From assembly GCA_021029595.1 (NCBI GenBank), contig JAJJOY010000001.1, forward strand, positions 1 through 64,000: a DNA stretch of 64,000 nucleotides. The letters are read 5' to 3'. The notes below the pieces were generated by a model, which saw only the letters and a program-made list of their open reading frames with translations, was not told where the DNA came from and made no database searches. A program made the translations under genes and the position numbers. The first letter of the stretch is position 1. Every line of letters begins with the position of its first letter. Positions 17,301-24,941 of this stretch are shown piece by piece. This DNA comes from Hominenteromicrobium mulieris. Lineage in GTDB: Bacteria > Bacillota > Clostridia > Oscillospirales > Acutalibacteraceae.

Positions 17301-17680
17301 GCCTGCTTTTAAAGGACAACGAAATTTTGAATGCAATGGAAATGGGTCTGAACGGTCGATTTATTCCTGTTTATCTCACCAAAACAAGAAAACTCAGCGG
17401 TACGGCTTCCGCTTTAAATGAGCCGGAGCTGCAGATCGTCCTGCGCTACGTGGAACGTCTCATCGCAACAATGGCGGAGGAGCTTTCTGCCGGTGAGATC
17501 ATGGCAAAACCGCTGATGCAGAACATCAACGCCTGCGCGTGGTGCCCGTATACGTCCGTCTGCGGCTCCGAGCACGCTGCGGACAATGCCGAAAAGAACA
17601 GTATGAAAAACGATGAAGCGCTCGCGCGCATGGAAAATGACTTAGAGAAAGGGAGTGGGGAAAATGCCGAATTGGACTGA
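14348..17680 (+). CDS. addB: helicase-exonuclease AddAB, subunit AddB
   Basis: 1110 residues, normal for Firmicute AddB. Walker A GRAGTGKTTLLRK is at about 7-19, and a UvrD-like but degenerate helicase region follows. The C-terminal RecB-type nuclease has EYGSLMHYLFEQ and VDYKTGRKEF (catalytic Asp/Lys). The four Fe-S cysteines are visible as one Cys in YHQCRFKYFC, then CAWCPYTSVC. With AddA it processes double-strand ends and loads RecA at Chi. RBS AGGGGGAAG. It overlaps addA by 17 bp. Confidence 0.97.
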   Translation: MLELILGRAGTGKTTLLRKRLAESTAPKTILIVPEQYTFESERALLMEYGAETANRVQVYSFTRLAQAAFLQYGGGAGKRLTDGGRRILMTLALENCADQLTLFEKSADRMTDVLLNTVGEMKICGIEPDMLTKAAEAVTEDSLSRKLKEIALIYGTYEALVAQTYLDPLDDLTRLDDLLADHPDFFRNAYVAVDAFDGFTVQEYRVLRHALRHAEKVSVSLCCNDLDTSRKDLFSTVRRTASRLMRLAKESGTGVLSPVYCRTPYRFQNDELRAVESTYAGHVQQADTAENVCVFRATSPYEEADFTAAKIRNLVLHESYRYRDISVICRDGERYTRLFAAALRRWEIPAFLSEARTVDAEPLMRFVLSAFQIVSGSRKWRSEDVLAMLKTGITSFTAEELAQLENYIYTWKLNGASAWCSPFTKHPDGFGKPMDDTTAETLRTLNALRERVTAPLIKFSERTAHASGEQISEAVYKLLIDFDLEQSFPIFCRTLENAGRDDLSAAQMRIWDLLMEVLDQMAGVLGEQIITGEKYGRLLKEIVSGEDVSDIPQSMDSITFGTADRIRQSAPRAVFLLGAVQGEFPLIPSVNGVFSEPERRTLLALELPVSDVLEDRMLQEKYLAYAALCGASEKLYLTYPVSVGQEAKSPGELISAVELALPNLKITQNLPPEFFANAPEAAFSQTASLFNENSTVSETLKSIFREKPEFAGRLQVLGGTDRMASARLAPETANDYFGGGHYFSASQIEVYHQCRFKYFCRYGLGAKERRPAEIDALEYGSLMHYLFEQILGSAEDIQALHLYADDLKARVHTSIMDYVRENMGGYDALSPREKYRLYRMEQTAVKLIAHMSEEMMHSLFRPEHFELELKNGTPYPPLRIPTKNGLVTVGGIIDRVDLYKDENGTTYVRVVDYKTGRKEFKLADVLYGMSLQMLIYLAALAQNKDLHPAGILYMPAFIASVTSDGTESVEKLKQEVEKNLRMNGLLLKDNEILNAMEMGLNGRFIPVYLTKTRKLSGTASALNEPELQIVLRYVERLIATMAEELSAGEIMAKPLMQNINACAWCPYTSVCGSEHAADNAEKNSMKNDEALARMENDLEKGSGENAELD

Positions 17681-20600
17681 CGCACAGCTCGACGCCATCA
17701 AAGCGCGGCGCGGTACGGTTCTGGTCTCCGCCGCTGCGGGTTCCGGCAAGACCGCGGTGCTCGTGGAGCGCGTTATCGAGCGCCTGACGGATCCGGAGCA
17801 TCCTACGGGCGCCGACCGTCTGCTCGTCGTGACCTTCACAAAAGCCGCCGCAGCCGAAATGCGTGACCGCATTGAAAAGCGACTTTTGGCACTCATGAAG
17901 GAGCAGCCGGAAAACACCCGCTTGCGCCGCCAACAGCTTTTATTGCAGCAGGCGCACATCTGCACGGTGGACAGCTTCTGTTCGGACATTGTGCGCGAAT
18001 TTTTCTACCTGCTCGGTATCTCGCCCGATTTCTCCATCATCACCGATAAGCAGCAGGAAGAGCTGATGACCGAATCGCTCGACGAAGTACTGACCGAGTG
18101 GTACAAAGACGAAAACTTTAGGACAGACCTGGCGGATGTGCTCGGCGGCGACAAAAACGATGCCCGCCTTTCCGCCGCGATCCTCAAAATGTACGAATAC
18201 ACGCGCAGCCATCCGTTTCCGGACAAATGGATGCGGGACATTCAAAAAGCCATGACAGATGTCACGCAGTCCCCGGTCAAAACACCGTGGGGCGAGGTCG
18301 TCCGGCAGCATATCATGGAGGTCTATGACTTCGCAATCAAGCTTTCCCACAGTGCATACCGCCTTGCGGCAGAAGACCCGGACCTTGAAAAAGCGTACTG
18401 CACGGCACTCGGCGCGGATATCGATAAGCTTTCGGCAAAGCTGCAGGCAATGGAAGACCCTGAAACCTGCCGCTTTTCCGACTTGACCGTCACGTTCGAT
18501 AAGCTCGGTTCTTTCAGAGGAGAAGACCCGCGTGCCGATCGCATCAAGGCCATGCGCGATATGGTAAAAAAGGAAATCGGCAAACTGCAAAAGCTTGCAG
18601 GCGACGCGGAAGACCAGAAATTCACGGAAGAAATCGCCGCCACGACCGGCACGGTCGTCTATCTGTTTCTGGCCGTGCAGTCGTTCGAGAAAACATACAG
18701 CGCGAAAAAGCGTGAGAAAAACGTGCTCGATTTCAGTGATCTTGAGCACATGGCCTTGCAGCTGTTTTTAACGGAGCAGGAAGACGGTACATTTCGGCGC
18801 ACAGAGACTGCAAAGCTCGTTTCCGAGCGCTTCGACGAAATCATGACGGACGAATATCAGGACACGAATGACGTGCAGGATTATCTTTTTGAATCCATTT
18901 CCCAAAACAGCGCGAACCGCTTTATGGTGGGCGACGTAAAGCAGAGTATTTACAGCTTCCGTCAGGCAATGCCGGATATTTTCATCCGTTATAAAGATAA
19001 ATTTCCGCGCTATGACCGCGAAAAGGACGCATATCCGGCATCTATCGTGTTAGACCGCAACTTCCGTTCGCGCAAAACCGTGACGGAAAGCGTCAACTTC
19101 GTTTTTACGCAGCTTATGTCCCGCACATGCGGCGGCATCGATTATGTCGGCGATGAAAAGCTTGCAGCGGGCGCGCAGTACCCCGAAAAATCGGATTGCG
19201 AAACGCGCGTGGAGTTTTTGGAAGACATCGACGGCGTGGGCGCAGAGGTGCTGGAGCCGCAGCGTATCGCAAAAATCATCTGCGAGCTGATGGAAAGCGG
19301 CTTCACCGTCACGGAAAACGGTCAGGAGCGTCCCATAGAATATCGCGATTTCTGCATTTTGCTGCGCAGCTCCAATAAATATGCACCTGTCTATGCAGAA
19401 AATCTGCGCAATGCGGGCATTCCCACGTGGGCGGCTGTCACGGGCGGCTTTTTCGCCGCGGCGGAGGTCTCGCTCATCTTGGCATTTTTAAACGTCATCG
19501 ATAACCCGGATCAAGACATTCCGCTGCTCTCCGTTTTGATGAGCCCCATTTACGGCTTCACAGCGGAAGATATGGCGCAACTGCGCCGCGAGTGCGGGGG
19601 AGAGACGTTGTACGTTTCGCTTCTGCGCGCCGAAAACGAGCGCTGTGTACGTGTGCGCGATGAGCTGACGCGTTTCCGAGCGCTCGCTTCCACCATGCCT
19701 GCGGACAGCTTTATCAATATGCTGTGCACCGAAACCGGTTACGAGAACATCGTGCGCGCCATGCCCGGCGGAGAAAGCCGCCTTGCAAACATTCGCCTGC
19801 TGGAAAAATACGCGGCAGAATACGAAGCCTACGGGTACAGCGGCGTTTCCGGCTTCGTGCGCTTTGCGGAGCGCCTGAAAAAGAATCGATCCGATATGGA
19901 AAGCGCCAATGTCGTCTCGGAAAACGCCAACGTCGTGCGCATCATGAGCATTCACAAATCGAAGGGCTTGGAGTTTCCCGTGTGCATCATCGCGGGTTGC
20001 GGCCGGAAATTCGTGAATGATACGGACGACCTGCGCATGCACCCACAGCTCGGTGTCGGCATGCGCCTTACAGACCCCGAGACCGGCGTGCGCCGCACCG
20101 CGTTCATCCGCGAGGCCATCGGCCTTGCAACGGCGGAAAGCGCTTCCGCAGAGGAGCTGCGCGTGTTCTACGTCGCGATGACCCGTGCCAAAGAGAAGCT
20201 CATTCTGCTTTCCACCGTGAAAAATATCGATACAAACCTGCAAAAGCTTGCGGCACAGATCACCGAGGAGGAGACCGTGCCGCCGTACACTGTCAGCAAC
20301 GCTTCCGGCATTTCGGAGTGGCTGATGCTCTGTGCGCTGCGGCACCCGAACGGAAATGACCTGCGCCGCCGCATCGAAGCGGATGACGACATCATTTTGC
20401 GCACACACTACACGCCGTGGGATATTCGCGTCGTGTACAGTGAACCGCAGATTTTATCCGACCTGCCGAAAGCCGAAGCGCCCGCACCGGTCGATGAAGC
20501 GCTCAAGACGCGCATCGAAAGGGATATTTCGTTCGTGTATCCCTACGCCGCACAGACAAAGCTTGCAACGAAGGTCGCGGCCTCCGCGCTTGCGGCAGAA

Positions 20601-21176
20601 CAAGCCGAAACGGAAGCCACACTTTCACGCCCGGCGTTTTTGAGCGCCAAGGGACTGACGCCCGCAGAGCGCGGCACGGCGCTGCACAACTTCATGCAGT
20701 TTGCGGATTTTTCCGCCGCTTCAAAAGACCCCGAAGCGGAGCTCAAACGCCTTATCGAGCAAAGCTATCTCACCGAAGCGCAGGCAAACGCCGTCGATCT
20801 TACCCGTGTGGAAAAGTTCTTTACCGGCCCGCTCGGACAGCGCGTTTTACATGCCGACCGCGTTTATAAAGAGCAGCAGTTCATCGTTTCCATTCCCGCA
20901 GGACTCACGGATAAAACACTCAGCGGGGAAGATGCCGCGCAGCCGATGATCCTGCAGGGCGCAGTGGACTGCATGTTTGAAGAAAACGGTTCGCTTTATA
21001 TTCTTGACTTTAAGACCGATCGGTGCTACAATAAACAGGAATTGTGGGAACGATACGGCCCGCAGCTCACGCTCTACAAAGAAGCGATGACCCGCGTCAT
21101 GAATAAAGAAGTGAAAGACACCGTGCTTTACTCTTTTTATATGAACGCCCCTGTTTATGCACCGGGAAAAGAATAA
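17664..21176 (+). CDS. addA: helicase-exonuclease AddAB, subunit AddA
   Basis: 1170 residues. The UvrD-type helicase motifs are in order: SAAAGSGKTAVLVERV (Walker A), VTFTKAAAAEMRDRI (Ia), DEYQDTN (II), VGDVKQSIYSFRQA (III), LDRNFRS (IV), IHKSKGLEFPV (V) and YVAMTRAKEKL (VI). The C-terminal nuclease domain has RGTALHNFMQFAD and LDFKTDRC. It provides the 3'-5' helicase and one nuclease of the complex. The ATG at 17664 is preferred over GTG 17655 because GGGAGTGGGG lies just before it. Confidence 0.97.
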   Translation: MPNWTDAQLDAIKARRGTVLVSAAAGSGKTAVLVERVIERLTDPEHPTGADRLLVVTFTKAAAAEMRDRIEKRLLALMKEQPENTRLRRQQLLLQQAHICTVDSFCSDIVREFFYLLGISPDFSIITDKQQEELMTESLDEVLTEWYKDENFRTDLADVLGGDKNDARLSAAILKMYEYTRSHPFPDKWMRDIQKAMTDVTQSPVKTPWGEVVRQHIMEVYDFAIKLSHSAYRLAAEDPDLEKAYCTALGADIDKLSAKLQAMEDPETCRFSDLTVTFDKLGSFRGEDPRADRIKAMRDMVKKEIGKLQKLAGDAEDQKFTEEIAATTGTVVYLFLAVQSFEKTYSAKKREKNVLDFSDLEHMALQLFLTEQEDGTFRRTETAKLVSERFDEIMTDEYQDTNDVQDYLFESISQNSANRFMVGDVKQSIYSFRQAMPDIFIRYKDKFPRYDREKDAYPASIVLDRNFRSRKTVTESVNFVFTQLMSRTCGGIDYVGDEKLAAGAQYPEKSDCETRVEFLEDIDGVGAEVLEPQRIAKIICELMESGFTVTENGQERPIEYRDFCILLRSSNKYAPVYAENLRNAGIPTWAAVTGGFFAAAEVSLILAFLNVIDNPDQDIPLLSVLMSPIYGFTAEDMAQLRRECGGETLYVSLLRAENERCVRVRDELTRFRALASTMPADSFINMLCTETGYENIVRAMPGGESRLANIRLLEKYAAEYEAYGYSGVSGFVRFAERLKKNRSDMESANVVSENANVVRIMSIHKSKGLEFPVCIIAGCGRKFVNDTDDLRMHPQLGVGMRLTDPETGVRRTAFIREAIGLATAESASAEELRVFYVAMTRAKEKLILLSTVKNIDTNLQKLAAQITEEETVPPYTVSNASGISEWLMLCALRHPNGNDLRRRIEADDDIILRTHYTPWDIRVVYSEPQILSDLPKAEAPAPVDEALKTRIERDISFVYPYAAQTKLATKVAASALAAEQAETEATLSRPAFLSAKGLTPAERGTALHNFMQFADFSAASKDPEAELKRLIEQSYLTEAQANAVDLTRVEKFFTGPLGQRVLHADRVYKEQQFIVSIPAGLTDKTLSGEDAAQPMILQGAVDCMFEENGSLYILDFKTDRCYNKQELWERYGPQLTLYKEAMTRVMNKEVKDTVLYSFYMNAPVYAPGKE

Positions 21177-21202
21177 AATTATTTTTAGGCCCCGTTTACC
21201 TA

Positions 21203-21231
21203 TTGACAGATTGCGCTCTTTGTGGTAATAT
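21203..21231 (+). promoter_or_regulatory. sigma-A promoter of the infC-rpmI-rplT operon
   Basis: TTGACA (21203-21208) and TAATAT (21226-21231) are 17 bp apart; an overlapping TATAAT (21229-21234) would give 20 bp. A nearly identical arrangement stands before rplU. Confidence 0.8.
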
Positions 21232-21234
21232 AAT

Positions 21235-21410
21235 ATTTGGAAAACAAAGCGGAGCTATGGCTCACACCCGTGCAGTACCGTCTGACACAGGTCAATATCG
21301 AGAAGAATCACGATAAATTCGTGTGTTTGATTGAGTTGATTTGCGGGCAGAGGTTCTCTGCCCGCTGTTTTATTGCCGGCTTCGCGAAAACAAGTTATCG
21401 CACGCGTGAT
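21235..21410 (+). promoter_or_regulatory. long structured 5' leader of infC operon (probable r-protein attenuator)
   Basis: About 175 bases separate the promoter from the infC ribosome-binding site, and they contain a complete intrinsic terminator (21343-21374). In Firmicutes this operon is repressed by ribosomal protein L20 binding its leader and promoting such a terminator. The position fits; L20 binding is inferred and the binding fold was not verified. Confidence 0.6.
21343..21374 (+). terminator. leader terminator (attenuator) upstream of infC
   Basis: GCGGGCAGAG (21343-21352) and CTCTGCCCGC (21356-21365) form a perfect 10-bp stem with a 3-base loop, followed by TGTTTTATT. It lies 50 bp before the infC start and inside the operon's own transcript, so it must be regulated. 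Confidence 0.85.
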
Positions 21411-21424
21411 GGAGGTGCTTAACC

Positions 21425-21943
21425 ATTAGCAAACAGGAACTGCAGATAAACGAAGAGATCCGCGATAAAGAGATCCGTGTGATCGGCGCAGACGGCGCAC
21501 AGCTCGGCATTATGTCGGCCCGTGACGCTTTAAACCTTGCGGCTGAGAAAAATCTTGACCTCGTAAAGATTGCCCCGCAGGCCACGCCGCCCGTATGCAA
21601 AATCATCGATTACGGTAAATACCGTTTCGAACAGGCAAAGCGTGAAAAAGAAGCGAAAAAGAACCAGCGCGTAGTTGAAATCAAAGAGATCCGTTTGTCT
21701 CTCAACATTGATACCCACGACTTCGAGACGAAAAGAAATCATGCGATCCGTTTCCTCAACGACGGAAACAAGGTCAAGGTTTCCATCCGTTTCCGCGGCA
21801 GAGAGATGGGTCATCCGGAACTGGGTGCAGACATCATGAAGCGTTTCGCAGAATCGCTCGCTGACACGGCAAACGTCGATAAGCCCGCGAAGCTCGAAGG
21901 GCGCAACATGCTGATGTTCCTTGCCCCCAAGCCCGTTAAGTAA
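21425..21943 (+). CDS. infC: translation initiation factor IF-3, starting at AUU
   Basis: 172 residues. IF-3 binds the 30S subunit, blocks 50S joining and proofreads the initiator codon. The N-domain begins SKQELQINEEIRDKEIRVIG, and the C-domain has VKVSIRFRGREMGHPELG. The only start that keeps the conserved N-terminus is ATT at 21425, with GGAGGTG (21411-21417) 7 bp upstream. An in-frame GTG at 21479 would remove 18 conserved residues. AUU starts on infC let IF-3 discriminate against its own message, as known from E. coli. First gene of infC-rpmI-rplT. Confidence 0.95.
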   Translation: MSKQELQINEEIRDKEIRVIGADGAQLGIMSARDALNLAAEKNLDLVKIAPQATPPVCKIIDYGKYRFEQAKREKEAKKNQRVVEIKEIRLSLNIDTHDFETKRNHAIRFLNDGNKVKVSIRFRGREMGHPELGADIMKRFAESLADTANVDKPAKLEGRNMLMFLAPKPVK

Positions 21944-21965
21944 CAATTTCAAGGAGGACTATAAA

Positions 21966-22169
21966 ATGCCGAAGCTCAAAACACACAGCGGTGCTAAGAA
22001 GCGCCTGAAGATTTCCAAGAAGGGTAAAGTTATCCGTGGCCACGCTTACATGAGCCACCTTCTGAACGGCCATGGCAAGACTGCTAAGTCCAAGCGCCAT
22101 GCACGCGGCACGACCGTTACGGATAAGACCAGCGTAAAGGCTGTTAAGAAGATGCTCCCCTACGCATAA
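21966..22169 (+). CDS. rpmI: 50S ribosomal protein L35
   Basis: 67 residues, very basic, beginning MPKLKTHSGAKKRLK, the L35 signature. The start is set by AAGGAGG 7-8 bp upstream; the longer frame from 21921 overlaps the infC end. It sits in the conserved infC-rpmI-rplT order, 22 bp after infC. It is a late-assembling component of the large subunit. Confidence 0.98.
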   Translation: MPKLKTHSGAKKRLKISKKGKVIRGHAYMSHLLNGHGKTAKSKRHARGTTVTDKTSVKAVKKMLPYA

Positions 22170-22220
22170 GCGAACAGGGCAGCTCAAGTTTAAGTAAAGC
22201 ATAATCGGAGGTTTTTATAA

Positions 22221-22574
22221 ATGGCTAGAGTTAAGGGTGCGCTCGCTACGCGCAAGAGAAGAAAAAAGGTTCTGAAGCTTGCTAAGGGCTATTGGGGTTC
22301 CAAGAGCAGACACTTTAAGATGGCTAAGCAGGCTGTCATGAAGTCCGGCAACTATGCTTACATCGGCAGAAAGCAGAAGAAGAGAGATTTCCGCCGTCTG
22401 TGGATCTCCAGAATCAACGCGGCTTGCCGTGCTAACGGCACCACCTATTCCGCATTTATGAACGGTCTTAAGAAGGCTGGCATCACGCTCAACAGAAAGA
22501 TGCTTTCCGAGATCGCCATCGCGGACGAAGCAGCTTTCAAGGCACTTGTCGAGAAGGCAAAGGCTTCTGTATAA
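22221..22574 (+). CDS. rplT: 50S ribosomal protein L20
   Basis: 117 residues, the usual length. The N-terminus [25 protein letters not shown] is the long basic helix that binds 23S rRNA during early 50S assembly, and the C-terminal domain includes RKMLSEIAI. In related bacteria L20 also binds the operon leader and represses its own expression. RBS GGAGG precedes the ATG, and a strong terminator follows. Confidence 0.98.
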   Translation: MARVKGALATRKRRKKVLKLAKGYWGSKSRHFKMAKQAVMKSGNYAYIGRKQKKRDFRRLWISRINAACRANGTTYSAFMNGLKKAGITLNRKMLSEIAIADEAAFKALVEKAKASV

Positions 22575-22585
22575 TTAAGCTATCC

Positions 22586-22619
22586 GTGCGTCCGGAATTC
22601 TTCCGGGCGCACATTTTTT
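22586..22619 (+). terminator. terminator of the infC operon
   Basis: A 12-bp stem (22586-22597 with 22601-22612, one G-U pair) with a TTC loop is followed by ATTTTTT. Confidence 0.93.
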
Positions 22620-22667
22620 AGGGTGATAGTTGCAAACGTAAGTGTATTTCTTTGTGCAAAATCGCCT

Positions 22668-22696
22668 TTGCGGAAATTTCCCGTGTGCCGTAAAAT
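22668..22696 (+). promoter_or_regulatory. sigma-A promoter of the TrmH-like gene and dprA
   Basis: TTGCGG (22668-22673) and TAAAAT (22691-22696) are 17 bp apart, about 50 bp before the GTG start of the methyltransferase gene. Confidence 0.55.
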
Positions 22697-22744
22697 ACAG
22701 TGCACAGGATTTCTGCTTATTATCGGTAAAAAGGAGTGTGTACC

Positions 22745-23587
22745 GTGCCAATCGAAAAAATCACCAGCCGTAAAAGCAGCGTCGTTAAAAATGCCGCCGC
22801 ACTTTTGCAGAAAGCGGAAAACAGAAGTGAAGCAGGCCTTTTCATGGCCGAGGGTGCACGCCTTTGCGCCGATGCCGCAAGGAGCCAAACGGAGATTGCC
22901 GCGTGCTTCTTTACGGAAAACGCCGCTAAAAAATACAAAGATTATTTAGATCCGGTTTTAAAGCAGACAGAGCACGCATACTGCATAGAGGAGCACATCG
23001 CGCCCATGCTGTCCGATACAAAGAACCCGCAAGGCATTTTCTGCGTGTGTCGCATGCCGAAGCGCCGTGCGGACGGCCTGCCTGTTTCCGCAGAGTCGGA
23101 TACACGCCCGTGCCGTCATGTGCTTGTTATGGAAAATATTCAGGACCCGTCCAACATGGGTAACGTGCTGCGCACAGCGGAAGCGCTCGGTGTGCGGCAT
23201 TTGGCGCTTGTGGGTACCTGCTGCGACGTATACGCTCCGAAAGTGCTGCGCGGCAGCATGGGCGCGGTGTTCCGCCTCGGCATCCGCCGCTTTGAGACGG
23301 CAGAGGATTGCCTGAAAGTGTTACATGCCGAGAATATCACGTCACTTGCCGCCGTGCCGGACAGCGACGCTACGCCCATCACGACCATTCCGTTTGAAAC
23401 GGGAAACTGGGCGGTGTGGATCGGCAACGAGGGCAACGGTCTCACAAATGAAGCCATCGAGCATTGTCATGACCGCGTGACGATCCCCATGCGCGGCAGA
23501 GCGGAATCGTTCAACGCCTCCACCGCAGCCGCCATTGTGCTGTGGGAAATGGAGCGCAACGGGGCAGGAGGCACAAGCTATGGATAA
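22745..23587 (+). CDS. TrmH/SpoU-family RNA 2'-O-methyltransferase
   Basis: 280 residues. An N-terminal substrate-binding region (ITSRKSSVVKNAAALL...FMAEGARL) precedes a SPOUT fold. Motif 1 is ENIQDPSNMGNVLRTAEALG, motif 2 WIGNEGNGLT, and motif 3 IPMRGRAESFNASTAAAI. It is expected to methylate a ribose in rRNA or tRNA; the exact site is unknown (it resembles YsgA/RlmB-type proteins). The start is GTG 22745, with AAGGAG 8 bp upstream. It overlaps dprA by 8 bp, and the pair with infC-rpmI-rplT upstream is common in Firmicutes. Confidence 0.9.
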   Translation: MPIEKITSRKSSVVKNAAALLQKAENRSEAGLFMAEGARLCADAARSQTEIAACFFTENAAKKYKDYLDPVLKQTEHAYCIEEHIAPMLSDTKNPQGIFCVCRMPKRRADGLPVSAESDTRPCRHVLVMENIQDPSNMGNVLRTAEALGVRHLALVGTCCDVYAPKVLRGSMGAVFRLGIRRFETAEDCLKVLHAENITSLAAVPDSDATPITTIPFETGNWAVWIGNEGNGLTNEAIEHCHDRVTIPMRGRAESFNASTAAAIVLWEMERNGAGGTSYG

Positions 23588-24794
23588 CCGCGTATACTGG
23601 ATCTGGCTGCAAAACGCGTTTGGCGCAGGCAGTCCGAAGCCTGTGCAACTCGTGCGCCGCATAGGCAGTGCCGAAAAGCTGTATCAGGGCGGCACACGAC
23701 TGTGGAGCTCCTTTTCGTTCGTTTCGGATAAAGAGCTTGCCGCGCTCAATGCCTACGGCGCGGAACAGGCCGCCGCAGCGCTCGAGTATTATTTGAAGCT
23801 CGGTCAAAAGGTCATCACGCCCGATGACGAAGACTACCCTGTATTGCTGAAAGAAATCTACAATCCGCCCGCCGTTTTATATGTGCAAGGTGATTTGAGC
23901 ATCCTTTCCGATGCCGTTTCTATCAGCATTGTGGGCACGCGGAAAGCCAGTCAAAACGGGCTCAATGCCGCAAGAGAGATCGCCTACGGGCTTGCGCTCA
24001 AAAACGCCGTTGTTATCAGCGGCGGCGCGCTCGGCATTGATTCCGAGGCACACAAGGGTGCACTGAACGGCCGCGGCAAGACAATCGCAATTTTGCCGTG
24101 CGGGCTCGAATATCCGTATCTTATGGACAACGCCATTTTGCGCCGCGAGATCGTCGATTTCGGCGGTGCACTTGTCACGGAATATCCCATGCACACGCCT
24201 GTGCAGCGCGGCGCGTTTCAGGTGCGCAACCGGCTGATCTCCGGCATGGCGCACGGCGTGCTCATTGCGGAAGCGCCAAAAAAGAGCGGTGCACTCATCA
24301 CCGCAAAGTATGCTTTAGAGCAGAATCGCGAGGTTTTCGTATTCATTGGCGAAGACGAGAAAGCGTTTTCCGGCTGTATCGCACTGGAAGAGGACGGTGC
24401 AGCGCGCATTTACACTGCAGAGGATGTTTTAAAGCCGTTTGCTTCCCGCCGCAGACAGGAGCGTATAGAACAGCTTGCCCGCACAGCGGAAAATATCTCC
24501 CATGTCTCCCGCGTTCGCCCGAAGATTGCGTCGCTTTCCGATGCAGAAAAGGAGCCCGAAATAGCAGAGAAGAAGCCTGCCGAGCCGATCCCTGCGCCCG
24601 AAAACAACCTTTTGCAAAACGTTTCTGAAGATGCAAAAACCGTTTACGCCGTACTGAACGATACCCCCAAGCACGCTTCCGAGCTGGAGCTTGAACTGGG
24701 CATGCCCACGGGGAAAATTTTGGCGGCACTCACGGAGCTCGAGCTTTTCGGCCTCATTAAAACTTATCCCGGCCAGAGGTTTACAAAGGCGTAA
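23580..24794 (+). CDS. dprA: DNA-processing protein DprA
   Basis: 404 residues. A SAM-like N-terminal region is followed by the Rossmann DprA fold with VGTRKASQNGL, VISGGALGIDSEAHKGAL, and GVLIAEAPKKSGALITAKYALEQ. A C-terminal winged helix (about 340-404, SEDAKTVYAVLND...) is connected by a Glu/Pro-rich linker. DprA protects incoming single strands and loads RecA in transformation. It is widespread even where competence is not shown. RBS GGAGG; the start is inside the end of the methyltransferase gene. Confidence 0.95.
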   Translation: MDNRVYWIWLQNAFGAGSPKPVQLVRRIGSAEKLYQGGTRLWSSFSFVSDKELAALNAYGAEQAAAALEYYLKLGQKVITPDDEDYPVLLKEIYNPPAVLYVQGDLSILSDAVSISIVGTRKASQNGLNAAREIAYGLALKNAVVISGGALGIDSEAHKGALNGRGKTIAILPCGLEYPYLMDNAILRREIVDFGGALVTEYPMHTPVQRGAFQVRNRLISGMAHGVLIAEAPKKSGALITAKYALEQNREVFVFIGEDEKAFSGCIALEEDGAARIYTAEDVLKPFASRRRQERIEQLARTAENISHVSRVRPKIASLSDAEKEPEIAEKKPAEPIPAPENNLLQNVSEDAKTVYAVLNDTPKHASELELELGMPTGKILAALTELELFGLIKTYPGQRFTKA

Positions 24795-24808
24795 AAGTAC
24801 GCTATACT
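24780..24808 (+). promoter_or_regulatory. sigma-A promoter of topA
   Basis: TTTACA (24780-24785) and TATACT (24803-24808) are exactly 17 bp apart. The -35 lies in the last codons of dprA. The predicted transcript has a leader of about 127 bases. Confidence 0.65.
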
Positions 24809-24809
24809 A

Positions 24810-24871
24810 AGGTGTATTTGAAAAATCGAAAGCTTGTCCGTTTCGCATTTTCTTTGTTTTCAAATGCACCT
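24810..24871 (+). promoter_or_regulatory. large inverted repeat in the topA leader
   Basis: AGGTGTATTTGAAAA (24810-24824) and TTTTCAAATGCACCT (24857-24871) are complementary over 15 positions, allowing one G-U. The loop holds a second helix, CGAAA/TTTCG. The left arm begins just after the -10 box, so most of the hairpin would be in the RNA. It lacks a U-run after the stem and is therefore not a simple terminator. Confidence 0.5.
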
Positions 24872-24941
24872 AATACATGATTCTTCCACTCGCACATTCG
24901 CTGTGCGGTTTAAATAGATACAGAATAGGAGATAGAAAACC

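Noticed and set aside
21237..21422. 61-codon frame in the infC leader
   Set aside because: It begins at TTG without RBS and runs through the terminator; more likely non-coding leader.
21479..21943. GTG start for IF-3
   Set aside because: It would remove 18 conserved N-terminal residues and lacks a fitting RBS.
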